From Rhizobium sp. Root1334 (lineage in GTDB: Bacteria > Pseudomonadota > Alphaproteobacteria > Rhizobiales > Rhizobiaceae), in assembly GCF_001426665.1 (NCBI RefSeq), contig NZ_LMEY01000015.1, forward strand, positions 1-45,396: DNA of 45,396 nucleotides. The letters are read 5' to 3'. The position numbers and the translations under genes are program-made. Within the stretch, counting starts at the first letter, position 1; each line of letters opens with the position of its first letter. The notes below the pieces were generated by a model, which was given only the letters and a program-made list of their open reading frames with translations, had not been told where the DNA came from and made no database searches. Shown in pieces: positions 1 through 8,722 of the stretch.

Positions 1-94
1 CTGATTCACACTGTCGCTCATAGGTTTCTCCGCATGATTCATGCCGAAGATGAGCGATCTTGCGTTACCGCGCTACGTGGGGTGGCCTACCCGC

Positions 95-559
95 TTACGT
101 TGCAACTGCGGATCTGAAAGACTTAAAGCCGATGTTGAAGAAGCGTTTTCGACGCTTGATCCAGAGGTCACGCGCCTTGGCGATGTCCGGCCTGCGCTGT
201 TCGCTTGCCCTGAGACTTTTTTTTATTGCTCACCCCAAGCCGGTGCAAAAACCGGCCGACCTGGCCCGATGGACCTCGATGCCCCGCTCAGCCAGTTCGA
301 CGCAGAGCTCCTCCAGCGTGATCTCGCCAAAGCCCGACACCCACTCGCTGATCCATTGACCATGCGCAGAAAGCTTGCTGCCGGGTGGATGGCTTTGCCG
401 GGCCGGAGCCAGAGAGCCGGACGATCGATGCAGGATCATCATGTTGTTGACGAACCGCGGCGACTCCCGGAAATGCCGGGCAGCCTCGCGGTTGCTATTG
501 CCTTCTTCCACAAACGCAACGACACGCGCACGCAACTCAATCGGATGCGGCTTGCCCAT
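95..559 (-). pseudogene. IS630-family transposase remnant
   Basis: The leftward frame from 559 begins MGKPHPIELR and contains an N-terminal helix-turn-helix region typical of IS630-family transposases (segment REAARHFRESPRFV). It stops at 230. The homology continues in another frame, with KKSLRASEQRRPDIAKARDLW, from about 226 to a stop at 95, so there is a frameshift in or next to the A/T-rich run near 219-226. The catalytic DDE domain is missing. The motif TGAATCA occurs near 584 and in inverted orientation near position 2, which may be what is left of the element ends. Transposition by this copy is very unlikely. The family is recognised from motifs, not from an alignment. Confidence 0.75.
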
Positions 560-717
560 GGCGGTTTCCCTTCCATGGGCAAGTGAATCACAAATCAGGA
601 CAGACAGGAATCCTGAATCTGGTTAGGTGCGACACGCTTCAGCTGCCAAAAAATATCCTCGGCTTTGAAATTCGGACCTCGATGTCGGAGACAGCGCAAC
701 ATCTTGGTCAAGTATCA

Positions 718-746
718 CGACCTTCCCTCTTCAGAAGGGAAGGTCG
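718..746 (-). terminator. Hairpin after the binding-protein gene
   Basis: A perfect 10-bp stem (CGACCTTCCC at 718-727 paired with GGGAAGGTCG at 737-746) lies about 18 bases past the stop codon of the leftward binding-protein gene. No strong T run follows on that strand. It may act as a weak terminator or as a 3' stabilising stem-loop. Confidence 0.5.
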
Positions 747-763
747 CTCAGGGACCGCAACAG

Positions 764-1588
764 TTAACCGCCGAAACCGAAACCCACGGGCATATCCGCC
801 AAGGTAATTCCGAAGGGCTCAAGGCTCTTTAGAATCCAGGTCTGGTTGTTGCCGATGCGGCGATTGTACTCTGCCCATGCGGAGACGAAGCTCTTGAAGG
901 TTTCGTCTCCGCCATAGTTCAGTGCAATGACGGATGGCGTGGACAGGATTGGTGTTGGAACCATTACGGCACCGACCGTTGCAGCCTTCTTGGAAATCAC
1001 AAGCCCGTTCAGCATTGTATTCACAAGGCCGTCAGCCTTGCCGGTCGAGACGGCGACGATCGCTTCGTCGCGGGTCTTGAAGCGCAGCACATTGGCTTTT
1101 GGCAGGTACTGCTGAGTGATCAGATCCTGGGCAGAGCCCAAGTCGACCGCGAACGTGTATTGCGGGTCGTTGAGTTCGGTCCAGGTCTTGTTCTTCAACT
1201 CATCCTTGGCCGAGATCAGGACGAAGCTGTTGTAGTATGTCGGATCCGAGAAGGAGACCGACATGGCGCGCACCGGTGTCGCGGTCACGGCAAAGGCCAT
1301 ATCCACCTTGCCGCTCTGTACATCGAGAATGGCGTTCGACCAGCTCGATTCGACCACCTCCAACTTGACGTCGAGCGTTTTGGCGATGTCGTTTGCCATG
1401 TCGATCGCAAAGCCTTGCCATTCTCCGGTGCGCGGATCCTTGCTGAAATAGGGGACCTCATTGAGGATGGCGGGGATGCGCAGGACGCCTCTGCCGCGGA
1501 TGTCTTCGATCGTGCCGGCCGCCGCGGTTGTGCCAAGCAAGGTTAGGGCCAACGCGGTTACACCGCAGATTTTCGAAATTAAGTTCAT
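764..1588 (-). CDS. Periplasmic amino-acid-type solute-binding protein
   Basis: This 274-residue protein has a cleavable signal peptide (MNLISKICGVTALALTLLG, with cleavage probably after TAAAG). A bacterial extracellular solute-binding protein family 3 fold follows, shown by the GVLRIPAI start, the W-Q-GFAIDMANDIAK segment and the VDLGSAQDL hinge region. An AGGAG ribosome site precedes the ATG. It is the only binding protein near the permease (8890) and ATPase (9575) genes, so it most likely supplies that importer although it lies on the other strand about 7 kb away. It follows the LysR gene on the same strand after a gap of about 170 bases. The ligand is not known; the operon suggests a lysine- or imino-acid-like molecule. 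Confidence 0.88.
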   Translation of the reverse strand: MNLISKICGVTALALTLLGTTAAAGTIEDIRGRGVLRIPAILNEVPYFSKDPRTGEWQGFAIDMANDIAKTLDVKLEVVESSWSNAILDVQSGKVDMAFAVTATPVRAMSVSFSDPTYYNSFVLISAKDELKNKTWTELNDPQYTFAVDLGSAQDLITQQYLPKANVLRFKTRDEAIVAVSTGKADGLVNTMLNGLVISKKAATVGAVMVPTPILSTPSVIALNYGGDETFKSFVSAWAEYNRRIGNNQTWILKSLEPFGITLADMPVGFGFGG

Positions 1589-1755
1589 CAGTGTGTTCTC
1601 CTATGTTCCCCGGATATTCTCTGACATCCGTTTGCCGCTCGTTTTGCGTTCGATCGTCAGATCGGCGGTCGAGGTCAGCCTATCGGTGAATTGAGCGAGA
1701 ACAATGCTAGAGAGTTCCAGCTGCTTATGGCGTTTCTTGTATGTCGGCCCTATAA

Positions 1756-2679
1756 CTACGGCACAGCCAATTCGTCGCTGCGGGGCGGTTCAAGCACGGG
1801 GCCAACCAGTTCCCGGCGACAGTCGTCGAACAGTTGCTGGACCATGGGATGTTTCTGCAGGAAGCCGGCATTGCCGAAGTAAACCCTGACTTCCGGCAGG
1901 TTGGTGAGCTTGGCGCTGTAGATAGTCGAATCCTCCGGTCCGACGCACCATGACGGAATGATCGAGAAGCCGAGGCCTTCCTCGACACAACGCTTGACGC
2001 TTGAGCTTCCCGAGGTGGAGATAACCGGTTGAACAGCCGCACCGTCGCGGCCGAGGAAATCGACTGCAAGGTTCCGTAACGTTTGACCCGGCTCATACGT
2101 GATGAAGGGCCGGTCCATCGCCCATCTCGGTATATTCTGCTGGTCAGGCGGAGAGCCCCACGCGCGTGGATAGACGAGGCTGAGGCGATAGCTGCCCAAT
2201 AACCGCTGCGGCACGACCGGATCACCGAAGTAGCGTTCGGAAATACAGACGTCGAGACTGCCGTTCTTAACAAGTTCGGCAAGCACGGTGTCGCGCTCAT
2301 AAGCGGTGAATTCCATCTCGGGAAAGATCTCGCGGAACCGCGCGAGGACCTTCGGGAACAAGTAGAAGAAGATCGCCTGGGGCATGCCGACACGCAGCGA
2401 CGACCGCTGGTTCTCGATGAGCTTGGTCAAGCGCTCCAGCATGATGTCGAGTTCGGGATGCAGCAAGCTGTACAGTGTACGGCCGCGTGGCGTCAGCGAA
2501 ATGCGTTTCGCCCCTTGATCGGATTCAATCAGCTTGGCCTGAAGAATCTGCTCCAGCCGCCGCACGTGGTTGGCGGCTGATTGGTAGCTCAAGTTCAGCT
2601 CGCGTGCTGCGCCGGAAAACGAACCGTGGCGCGCGACCTGATAAAAAGTCTGGATGAGTGTGAGGCTGATCTCGGCCAT
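1756..2679 (-). CDS. LysR-family transcriptional regulator
   Basis: This 307-residue protein has the normal LysR length. An N-terminal winged helix-turn-helix is seen at residues 1-65 (FYQVARHGSFSGAARELN, then a recognition helix around SYQSAANHVRRLE), followed by a periplasmic-binding-like effector domain. An AGGAGG-like ribosome site lies about 10 bases before the ATG. The gene is divergent from the dehydrogenase operon starting at 2831, which is the classical position for a LysR activator of a catabolic operon. Its inducer is probably the transported substrate or an intermediate. The divergent gap carries an inverted repeat (2728-2768) that could be its operator. The family call is firm; the target is inferred from position. 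Confidence 0.92.
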   Translation of the reverse strand: MAEISLTLIQTFYQVARHGSFSGAARELNLSYQSAANHVRRLEQILQAKLIESDQGAKRISLTPRGRTLYSLLHPELDIMLERLTKLIENQRSSLRVGMPQAIFFYLFPKVLARFREIFPEMEFTAYERDTVLAELVKNGSLDVCISERYFGDPVVPQRLLGSYRLSLVYPRAWGSPPDQQNIPRWAMDRPFITYEPGQTLRNLAVDFLGRDGAAVQPVISTSGSSSVKRCVEEGLGFSIIPSWCVGPEDSTIYSAKLTNLPEVRVYFGNAGFLQKHPMVQQLFDDCRRELVGPVLEPPRSDELAVP

Positions 2680-2727
2680 GGCGTGGGTCCCCCTCCTTCT
2701 TTTTTAAGGGGTCTGGGCTTTCTAGCG

Positions 2728-2768
2728 GATACAAAATTCGTGAACAAGCAGGGCCGTCATCTTGTATC
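2728..2768. promoter_or_regulatory. Inverted repeat in the LysR/dehydrogenase divergent gap
   Basis: A perfect 7-bp inverted repeat, GATACAA at 2728-2734 and TTGTATC at 2762-2768, lies between the LysR start (2679) and the dehydrogenase start (2831). The arms are 27 bases apart, wider than a single LysR box. They could be two half-sites contacted by a LysR tetramer. Binding is inference. Confidence 0.35.
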
Positions 2769-2830
2769 GACGGATGATGCGTGAAGACGTCAATGTTGGC
2801 CGACAGTTCAACAATGCCCGGCGCGAAGCA

Positions 2831-4006
2831 ATGCAATTCCACCCACCCTTTAGCGCAATCGTCATCGGTGCCGGCATCGTCGGAGCATCGACGGCCTATT
2901 TTCTGGCCAAACGCGGCGTTGCTGTTCAGCTGATTGATGCATCCGCTCCCGCTTCAGAAGCCACAGGTGCCGCTGACGGCGCAGTCTCTGTTGCGAGCAA
3001 GCGGCCTGGCCCGATGATGGCAGCCGCATTGTCGGGGGTAAGGCTCTACGCGACCCTGGCGAAAGAGGGGGTATTTGCCGGAGCCTTCAAGCACCGTTCG
3101 ACCTTCATCGTTGCTGCGTCGGATGAGGAATGTGCCGTTCTGGAAGCCCATTCAGCCGCCTTGGCGACAGTCGGAGTTCGGGTCGACACATTGTCGGCCG
3201 CCAACTTGCATCAGCGGTTTCCGGTACTTTCGCTAAAAGCGAGACTGGGCGTCGAGGTGCATGACGACGGCCATGCAATCGGCTACCAGATCGTCCACCG
3301 TTTGCTGACAGCAGCCCAGATTACCGTTGATCGCAACACAAAAGTTGACGGGCTTGCCATTGCCAAGGGCGGGCGTTCCGTCACCGGCGTCTCAACACGC
3401 CGTGGCACGATTGAAGCCGATGCGGTGGTGATTGCAGCGGGTACCGGTTCGGCCGAATTCCTGAATGCAGCGGGGGTTCTGACACCGCGCAAGGGGCAAC
3501 TTCTGGTGACGGAGCGTGCGCCCCGGCTCAATGCAGCCATGCCGGGTGCGATCATGTCAGGCCGCTATCTGCTCAGCAAGGGAACGCAAAAGATGGCAAA
3601 CTCAACCCCAGCGCGTGGCCTTGGATTGGTGATCGACCCCCTTGTGACGGGACAGTTTTTGATCGGCGGTACACGCGAGGAGTTTGGCGACCGGCAAAGC
3701 AACGACATCGATGCCGTTTCCCGCATTCTGGCCGAAGCGGTTGCACTCGTCCCTGGACTGGCTTCACTGCGCCTGCTGCGCAGCTTTTCGGGACTGCGCA
3801 CCGCTGTGGTTGACGGTCTCCCACTGGTTGGCCGGATGCCGGGTTTTGACAATGCCTATATCGCGACCGGCTTCGAGGGGGACGGCATTTGTCTTGGCCC
3901 GGTGACTGGCAAGTCGATCGTCCAACTGATCTGCGGCGAGGCGCCGGAGGTGGATCTCACGCCTTTCGACCCTTCCCGGTTCGAACGTTCTGGAGAGAAA
4001 CTATGA
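2831..4006 (+). CDS. FAD-dependent D-amino-acid/opine dehydrogenase, catalytic subunit
   Basis: This 391-residue protein of the DadA/glycine-oxidase-like FAD oxidoreductase family has the Rossmann motif GAGIVG near residues 13-18. The C-terminal region has the usual substrate/FAD pattern (GLRTAVVDGLPLVGRM, then ATGFEGDGICLGPVTG). The chosen ATG puts the FAD motif at the normal distance from the start; longer versions upstream are possible, and no strong ribosome site is seen. The stop overlaps the next ATG (ATGA), so the three subunits are translationally coupled. This architecture is known from octopine/nopaline oxidases, hydrogen cyanide synthase HcnABC and D-hydroxyproline dehydrogenase, which oxidise a secondary or alpha amine and pass electrons to the respiratory chain. 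The exact substrate here is unknown. Confidence 0.88.
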   Translation: MQFHPPFSAIVIGAGIVGASTAYFLAKRGVAVQLIDASAPASEATGAADGAVSVASKRPGPMMAAALSGVRLYATLAKEGVFAGAFKHRSTFIVAASDEECAVLEAHSAALATVGVRVDTLSAANLHQRFPVLSLKARLGVEVHDDGHAIGYQIVHRLLTAAQITVDRNTKVDGLAIAKGGRSVTGVSTRRGTIEADAVVIAAGTGSAEFLNAAGVLTPRKGQLLVTERAPRLNAAMPGAIMSGRYLLSKGTQKMANSTPARGLGLVIDPLVTGQFLIGGTREEFGDRQSNDIDAVSRILAEAVALVPGLASLRLLRSFSGLRTAVVDGLPLVGRMPGFDNAYIATGFEGDGICLGPVTGKSIVQLICGEAPEVDLTPFDPSRFERSGEKL

Positions 4007-4257
4007 CCTCTCGCGCTTTCGGCTGGATGGGACAGTGCATCCCTTTTCGCGACGGTGAAACAGTCGCCAGCGCTCTTGAAACCGCCGGGGTCTATACCCT
4101 CGGCGCCGACGCCCTCGGTCAGGAAACCCGCTATTTCTGCGGTATTGGCGCCTGCCAATGCTGCCTCGTGCGGATCGATGGCGTTGTTCGCGAAGCCTGC
4201 ATCACGCCGGCCAGGAGCGAGATGACGGTCGAAACGATGGAGGTCCGTCGTGATTGA
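4003..4257 (+). CDS. Small [2Fe-2S] subunit of the three-part dehydrogenase
   Basis: This 84-residue protein has a plant-ferredoxin-like cluster pattern: Cys46, Cys51 and Cys54 in CGIGACQCC, and Cys66 in EACITP. An extra Cys53 sits inside the motif. It matches the small subunits of the OoxB/HcnA type, which carry electrons between the two flavoprotein subunits. The ATG at 4003 overlaps the previous stop by four bases and has a GGAGAG ribosome site just upstream. The end overlaps the next gene by eight bases. The three subunits are therefore expected to be made in equal amounts and to form one complex. Confidence 0.88.
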   Translation: MTSRAFGWMGQCIPFRDGETVASALETAGVYTLGADALGQETRYFCGIGACQCCLVRIDGVVREACITPARSEMTVETMEVRRD

Positions 4258-5590
4258 TCCTGAGGTTATTGTGATCGGTGGAGGGCCTGCCGGAATTGCT
4301 GCGGCCATAGAGGTGGCAGGTTGCGGCTATGCCGTTGAAGTCGTTGAACAGCGCGACAGCCTCGGGGGGGCCATTCATCGCCAGCCGATCAAAGGAGTTG
4401 CGCCGATCAGCCAGGCTTCCGGTCCCAAGGCTCGCTGGCGTGCGCTTTCGGACGATTTTGCTTCCGCTCGCATTCCTGTTCGCTACCGCTCTATCTTTCT
4501 TGGCGTTGATGCGGACGGGCTAGTGCTGTTCGAAAACCGCCTCGCCTGCAGCGTGGAACGTCTTCAGGCGAAAGCCGTCATCGTAGCAACGGGCGCCGTC
4601 GAAAAAGTCCTGCCGCGACCGGGCTGGCATATGGCCAAAGTTTCGACCGCCGGTGGTCTGCAGGTGATGATGAAGGAGACGGGACGCGCACCTAAGGGGC
4701 GTGTCTTGCTTGCCGGGAACGGTCCGCTTCTCATCGCCGTGACAGCTCAGATGGCCCGTCTCGGCAATCCGCCGGTGGCCATCGTCGAGGCCGGCGATCC
4801 ACTTGGTCGTACAGGTGCTGGTTTCTCAATGCTCGGCCACATGTCCCTCGTGCGGGAAGCGTTCGGCTACCTCAGGACAATCTATTTGCGCGGCATACCT
4901 TGGATGCGCGCCTCACAACTCACAGCGATCGAGCGGGATGACACAAGCCTCATTGCAGTGGTCCGACGAGCAAACGGCAGGGAACAGCGAATCCCGGTCG
5001 ACCGGATCGGCCTCCACGACGGGATACGACCGAATGATTTTGCCCTGCCAAATGAGAAGGCAACGTCCGTTGCTGGGCCAGTAATATTACGAGCGGGCGA
5101 TTGCCGGGAATCGCTTGGTGCGTTTGCAGCCGAAGCGGACGGGCGCCGGGCGGGCCGAGCAGTTGCAGAGATTTTATCAGGTGGACATGAGCGCGCAGAT
5201 CTTGGGTGTGTGAAAATCGAGCGCGCTCGCCGCGCGCAGGAAGTCCTGTCTACGCTCTTTGCCCCGGTTGGCGGCGCATGCCCGATCTCGTCACTTCCTG
5301 CCGACACAATCCTGTGCCGCTGCGAAGGCAAGACTGTCGGAGACCTGCGTAGTCTCTGTGAGCGCGCAGATCGCCTGACGGGACGGGAAATCAAACACAA
5401 TGGCCGGTTCGCCATGGGGCTGTGCCAGGGCCGGTTCTGCGCTGCCAACACTGCAGCACTCATGGCAGAAATCTGGCCGCAAGCGCCGGCTCCGGTCGCA
5501 GAAGATCTGACCGGCCGCCGCTGGCCCATACGCCCCGTTTCCATCGCCGCGCTGACTGGCGCCCGCGCCACCAGCACAGAACACGAATGA
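4250..5590 (+). CDS. NAD(P)/FAD oxidoreductase subunit with C-terminal BFD-like [2Fe-2S] domain
   Basis: This 446-residue protein starts at a GTG inside the end of the preceding gene, with a GATGGAGG ribosome site. It shows the N-terminal dinucleotide motif VIGGGPAG, a second nucleotide-binding region (GRVLLAGNGPLL) and a C-terminal BFD-like iron-sulfur domain with Cys356, Cys358, Cys392 and Cys397 (CRC ... CQGRFC). This is the layout of OoxA/NoxA/HcnB subunits of opine oxidases, cyanide synthase and D-hydroxyproline dehydrogenase. Together with the two preceding genes it makes a full three-part dehydrogenase. The leftward frame overlapping it (4882-7362) is a shadow caused by the high-GC codon pattern and is not a gene. 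Confidence 0.88.
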   Translation: MIDPEVIVIGGGPAGIAAAIEVAGCGYAVEVVEQRDSLGGAIHRQPIKGVAPISQASGPKARWRALSDDFASARIPVRYRSIFLGVDADGLVLFENRLACSVERLQAKAVIVATGAVEKVLPRPGWHMAKVSTAGGLQVMMKETGRAPKGRVLLAGNGPLLIAVTAQMARLGNPPVAIVEAGDPLGRTGAGFSMLGHMSLVREAFGYLRTIYLRGIPWMRASQLTAIERDDTSLIAVVRRANGREQRIPVDRIGLHDGIRPNDFALPNEKATSVAGPVILRAGDCRESLGAFAAEADGRRAGRAVAEILSGGHERADLGCVKIERARRAQEVLSTLFAPVGGACPISSLPADTILCRCEGKTVGDLRSLCERADRLTGREIKHNGRFAMGLCQGRFCAANTAALMAEIWPQAPAPVAEDLTGRRWPIRPVSIAALTGARATSTEHE

Positions 5591-5604
5591 TAAGGAATTT
5601 CCAG

Positions 5605-7002
5605 ATGCCGCAAACCCAGCGTATCGCTTCGCACACCGCCGCTTTTCTCGTGCGCAACCCGTTCGATGGTTCGCCGGTCGGCGAAATTGGCTTCGATACG
5701 GCAGCCGAGATCAACGCAGCCGTCGTTCGTGCCAAAGCCGCGCAGTGGGAGTTCAGGCGCTCCACGCCCGCCGTCCGCCGGTCCCTGCTGAATGCTTTGG
5801 CCGCGGAGATTGCTGCGGACGCAGAGGACCTGGCCCGGATAATCTCCAATGAGGTGGGCAAGACCATTCGCGAGGCTCGCAACGAGGTGCGTCGGGCCCA
5901 GAACACGCTGAAACTCTCCGGGGATGCGGCAACCTTCCTCGATGGGGAAGCGCTTCATTGCGCGATTGTCGAAGGTGGCGCGGAACGGCTTGCAACGATC
6001 ACCTATGAACCTGTCGGTGTGGTCGGTGCCATCACGCCGTTCAACTACCCACTCAATCTTCTTTGCCACAAGGTTGGGCCGGCGATTGCTGCCGGAAACG
6101 CGGTGGTCGCCAAGCCGTCTCCAAAGGCTCCCCTTGCCGCCGCGCGTTTGCGCAAACTGGCGCTGAAGGCCGGCTGGCCAGCCGATCTGTTCCAGATTGT
6201 ACACGGCACGGCGGACGCCGCCCTCTCGCTTGCCGCTTCCCCGATTGATCTCCTCTCCTTTACCGGCGGCCCGGCCGCAGGCCTTGCATTGAAGAATGCC
6301 AGCGGGCTGGTACGATGCCTGATGGAGCTTGGTGGCAACGACCCGCTCTTCGTCTTGCCTGACGCAGACCTCGACAAGGCTGTTGCAACGACGATCGGGC
6401 ACCGGTTCGAGATCGCCGGCCAAAGCTGCGCTGCCGTCAAGAAGCTCTACTTGCACAAGGATATCGAGAAGGCCTTCGTCGAAAAGTTGCTTGCCTCGGT
6501 CGATGCCGTCGAGTTCGGCGATCCGGCGCGCGAAGACACCGACATGGGCACTGTCATCGATCTGGCTGCTGCACGCATTGTCGCCGAGCGCGTCAACGCT
6601 ACAATTTCCAACAATGCCGGCCAGTTGTTGGCGGGCGGCACGCACGACGGCACGGTTTTCGCACCGACTGTGATTGCCAATGTCGCCGCCGATGCACCGG
6701 TCATTACCGACGAAACTTTCGGTCCGATTATCGCGATCCGCAGCTTTACAGATCCTCACGCCGCGATAGCCGAGGTCAATGCCGGGTCCTACGGGCTGCA
6801 GGCGGGAGTCTTTACCAACGACCATGCGCTGATCAAAGCCTTCTCGCGTGATTTGGTCGTCGGTGGCGTGATGATCAACGAAGGCCCGGACTTCCGTGCA
6901 GAACATGTGCCCTTCGGCGGCGTCAAGCGCTCCGGCCTCGGTCGCGAAGGTGTTCGCATCGCTCTTCGCGAAATGTCGGAGCCAAAGGTCGTGATCGACT
7001 GA
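5605..7002 (+). CDS. NAD(P)-dependent aldehyde dehydrogenase
   Basis: This 465-residue aldehyde dehydrogenase superfamily protein has all the key residues: Asn147 in PFNYP, Glu241 in MELGGN and the nucleophile Cys275 in AGQSCAA. The ATG at 5605 is preferred over the one at 5587 because AAGGA lies eight bases before it. The sequence style is closest to the lactaldehyde/phosphonoacetaldehyde/non-phosphorylating GAPDH-like branch. In this operon the likely substrate is a semialdehyde made from the transported compound, such as allysine (2-aminoadipate semialdehyde) from the 10341 enzyme or aspartate semialdehyde from DapA run in reverse. The family is certain and the substrate is inferred. Confidence 0.9.
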   Translation: MPQTQRIASHTAAFLVRNPFDGSPVGEIGFDTAAEINAAVVRAKAAQWEFRRSTPAVRRSLLNALAAEIAADAEDLARIISNEVGKTIREARNEVRRAQNTLKLSGDAATFLDGEALHCAIVEGGAERLATITYEPVGVVGAITPFNYPLNLLCHKVGPAIAAGNAVVAKPSPKAPLAAARLRKLALKAGWPADLFQIVHGTADAALSLAASPIDLLSFTGGPAAGLALKNASGLVRCLMELGGNDPLFVLPDADLDKAVATTIGHRFEIAGQSCAAVKKLYLHKDIEKAFVEKLLASVDAVEFGDPAREDTDMGTVIDLAAARIVAERVNATISNNAGQLLAGGTHDGTVFAPTVIANVAADAPVITDETFGPIIAIRSFTDPHAAIAEVNAGSYGLQAGVFTNDHALIKAFSRDLVVGGVMINEGPDFRAEHVPFGGVKRSGLGREGVRIALREMSEPKVVID

Positions 7003-7012
7003 GGAGCGGGTT

Positions 7013-7756
7013 ATGCGAATAGCCATTATGGGGGCCTCAGGCCGTGTCGGTACCCGGCTCGTCGAGGTCATCCTCGCCAACCCGGGGCTGGAGCTTGCTT
7101 CAGCGCTGGTTTCTCCGAAATCAGGGAGGATCGGTTCGCCGGTCGCCGGTGGCAGCATCGAGTACCGTTCGGCGGATGCCGCGATGCGAAGCCATTGCGA
7201 CGTCATCATTGATTTTTCGACCCCGGCCGCGAGCCTCGCGCTGCAACAGGATATCGGCAGCAAGGCGATCCCGTTCGTGATTGGCACCACCGGATTCTCG
7301 CCTGAAGAGAATGTGCGGCTGGCCGCGTTCAGTGCACACCGGCCGTTGCTGTTGAGCGCCAATTTTGCCCATGGTTTCGAAGTGTTCCGGAAAGCGGCCG
7401 TTGATTTCGCTCAGAGTGCCCCGGATGCCGACGCGACCGTCAGCGAAACCTATCACGCACGCAAGAAGGCCGATCCATCCGGCACGTCGCGCCTGCTTGC
7501 CACCGAACTTTTCGAGGCACGTAGCCGTGCGATGGGTTTTGCCGCGCCTGAACCGGTCATCGCTGTTCACCGCGAAGGCGATACCGTCGGGGTGAATGAA
7601 ATCCGGTTCGATATGGGTACTGCCGAAGCTGTGTTCACCTACCGCGTTCATACGCTCGGTGCCTATGCTGTGGGCGCGCTTGCGGCTGCGCAATGGCTGG
7701 TTTCCAGACGGCGCCCCGCCAGGCTCTATAGCCTCGCTGATTGCCTTAACGTTTGA
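7013..7756 (+). CDS. DapB-like dihydrodipicolinate reductase family protein
   Basis: This 247-residue protein has the DapB pattern: the N-terminal nucleotide motif GASGRVG, DFSTP around residue 68, GTTGF around 91-95 and the substrate loop K-x3-PSGTS around 151-159. In E. coli DapB the active-site stretch is HHRHK with His159 and Lys163 catalytic. Here the matching residues are Tyr147, His148 and Lys151, so the lysine is kept but the catalytic histidine is a tyrosine. A second biosynthetic DapB inside a catabolic operon would be unusual, and this change suggests altered chemistry or substrate. Ten bases separate it from the aldehyde dehydrogenase gene. It may work on tetrahydrodipicolinate or a related cyclic imine. 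Confidence 0.85.
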   Translation: MRIAIMGASGRVGTRLVEVILANPGLELASALVSPKSGRIGSPVAGGSIEYRSADAAMRSHCDVIIDFSTPAASLALQQDIGSKAIPFVIGTTGFSPEENVRLAAFSAHRPLLLSANFAHGFEVFRKAAVDFAQSAPDADATVSETYHARKKADPSGTSRLLATELFEARSRAMGFAAPEPVIAVHREGDTVGVNEIRFDMGTAEAVFTYRVHTLGAYAVGALAAAQWLVSRRRPARLYSLADCLNV

Positions 7757-7776
7757 TAATAGAGAGGAATATGACA

Positions 7777-8700
7777 ATGACCAAGCAGAGCCTCGGCCAC
7801 CGGTTCAACGGTGTCTTTACCGCCCTCGTCACGCCGTTCAAGAACGGCGAAGTTGATTACGCTGCGTTTGATGCCCTTGTTGAGCGGCAGATCAGCGCCG
7901 GTGTCGCGGGCCTTGTTCCGGTCGGCACGACGGGTGAAGCTGCGACCCTTTCCGATGATGAGGCTAATGCTTTGATTGCCCGGACCGTTGAACTGTCGGC
8001 CGGCCGCGTCCTGACAATGGCAGGCGCCGGTGGCAACGACACGAGAGCGACCATCGGAAAAGTGCAGCGGGCAGAAAAGGCGGGTGCCGATGCCGTCCTA
8101 ATCGTTACCCCATACTATAACAGACCAACCCAGGACGGGCTGATCGCCCACTACAGCGCTGCAGCAAGCGCTACGTCGCTGCCCATCATGCTTTACTCCG
8201 TGCCTGGGCGCTGCGGCGTGGAGATTACCCCGGAAACCTGTGCCGCTCTAATAGATCGTCATGAGAATATCGTTGCTATCAAGGAAGCTGGCGGATCTGC
8301 CACCCGCGTCACCCAGCTTCGTTCGGCTTGCGGCGATCGGTTGATCATCCATTCCGGCGACGATGCCCTGACGCTGCCATTTCTCTCACTCGGTGCTGTC
8401 GGGGTGACCAGCGTGGTCGCCAATGTTGCGCCGCGCGAAATGGTTCAACTGGTTGAAGCCTGGCAAAATGGTGACATGGCGCGTGCATTGGCGCTGCACG
8501 AGCTCATCGCCGAACTCACTGACGGCATGTTCATCGAATCCAATCCCGCACCCGTCAAGACGGCATTGGCGCTCTCCAAACTCGCCGGCGCGGAAATGCG
8601 GTTGCCGATGGTGCCGGTCTCGCCTGCCAATCTTGAACGCCTTGGCGGCATCCTCGTCCGCTTCGCTTCAGCCACTGCCGTCTTCCAAGAAAATCGCTAA
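7777..8700 (+). CDS. DapA-like 4-hydroxy-tetrahydrodipicolinate synthase family lyase
   Basis: This 307-residue class I aldolase of the DapA/NanA superfamily carries full DapA hallmarks: GTTGE (Thr51, Thr52), YYNRPTQ, the catalytic Tyr140, Arg145 in VPGR, the Schiff-base Lys169 in IKEAG, SGDD and the NPAPVK end motif. Keeping Arg145 argues for a true DapA-type substrate (aspartate semialdehyde plus pyruvate) rather than the related HypD deaminase. The ATG at 7777 is chosen because AGAGAGGA sits eight bases upstream; the ATG at 7771 is too close to it. In a catabolic operon it could run in the retro-aldol direction, giving pyruvate and aspartate semialdehyde. That direction is inference. Confidence 0.9.
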   Translation: MTKQSLGHRFNGVFTALVTPFKNGEVDYAAFDALVERQISAGVAGLVPVGTTGEAATLSDDEANALIARTVELSAGRVLTMAGAGGNDTRATIGKVQRAEKAGADAVLIVTPYYNRPTQDGLIAHYSAAASATSLPIMLYSVPGRCGVEITPETCAALIDRHENIVAIKEAGGSATRVTQLRSACGDRLIIHSGDDALTLPFLSLGAVGVTSVVANVAPREMVQLVEAWQNGDMARALALHELIAELTDGMFIESNPAPVKTALALSKLAGAEMRLPMVPVSPANLERLGGILVRFASATAVFQENR

Positions 8701-8722
8701 GCGCGTGCATCAGCTTTGCATT

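Noticed and set aside
4882..7362. Very long open frame of 826 codons on the minus strand
   Set aside because: It lies antisense to two clear enzyme genes with intact motifs, has low-complexity arginine-rich stretches and no ribosome site. It is a shadow of the high-GC codon pattern.
2831..8700. Hydroxyproline degradation operon (HypD/HypH/HypO type)
   Set aside because: No hydroxyproline epimerase is present, the DapA-like enzyme keeps the DapA arginine (Arg145) and full DapA motifs, and DapB- and lysine-dehydrogenase-like genes do not belong to that pathway.
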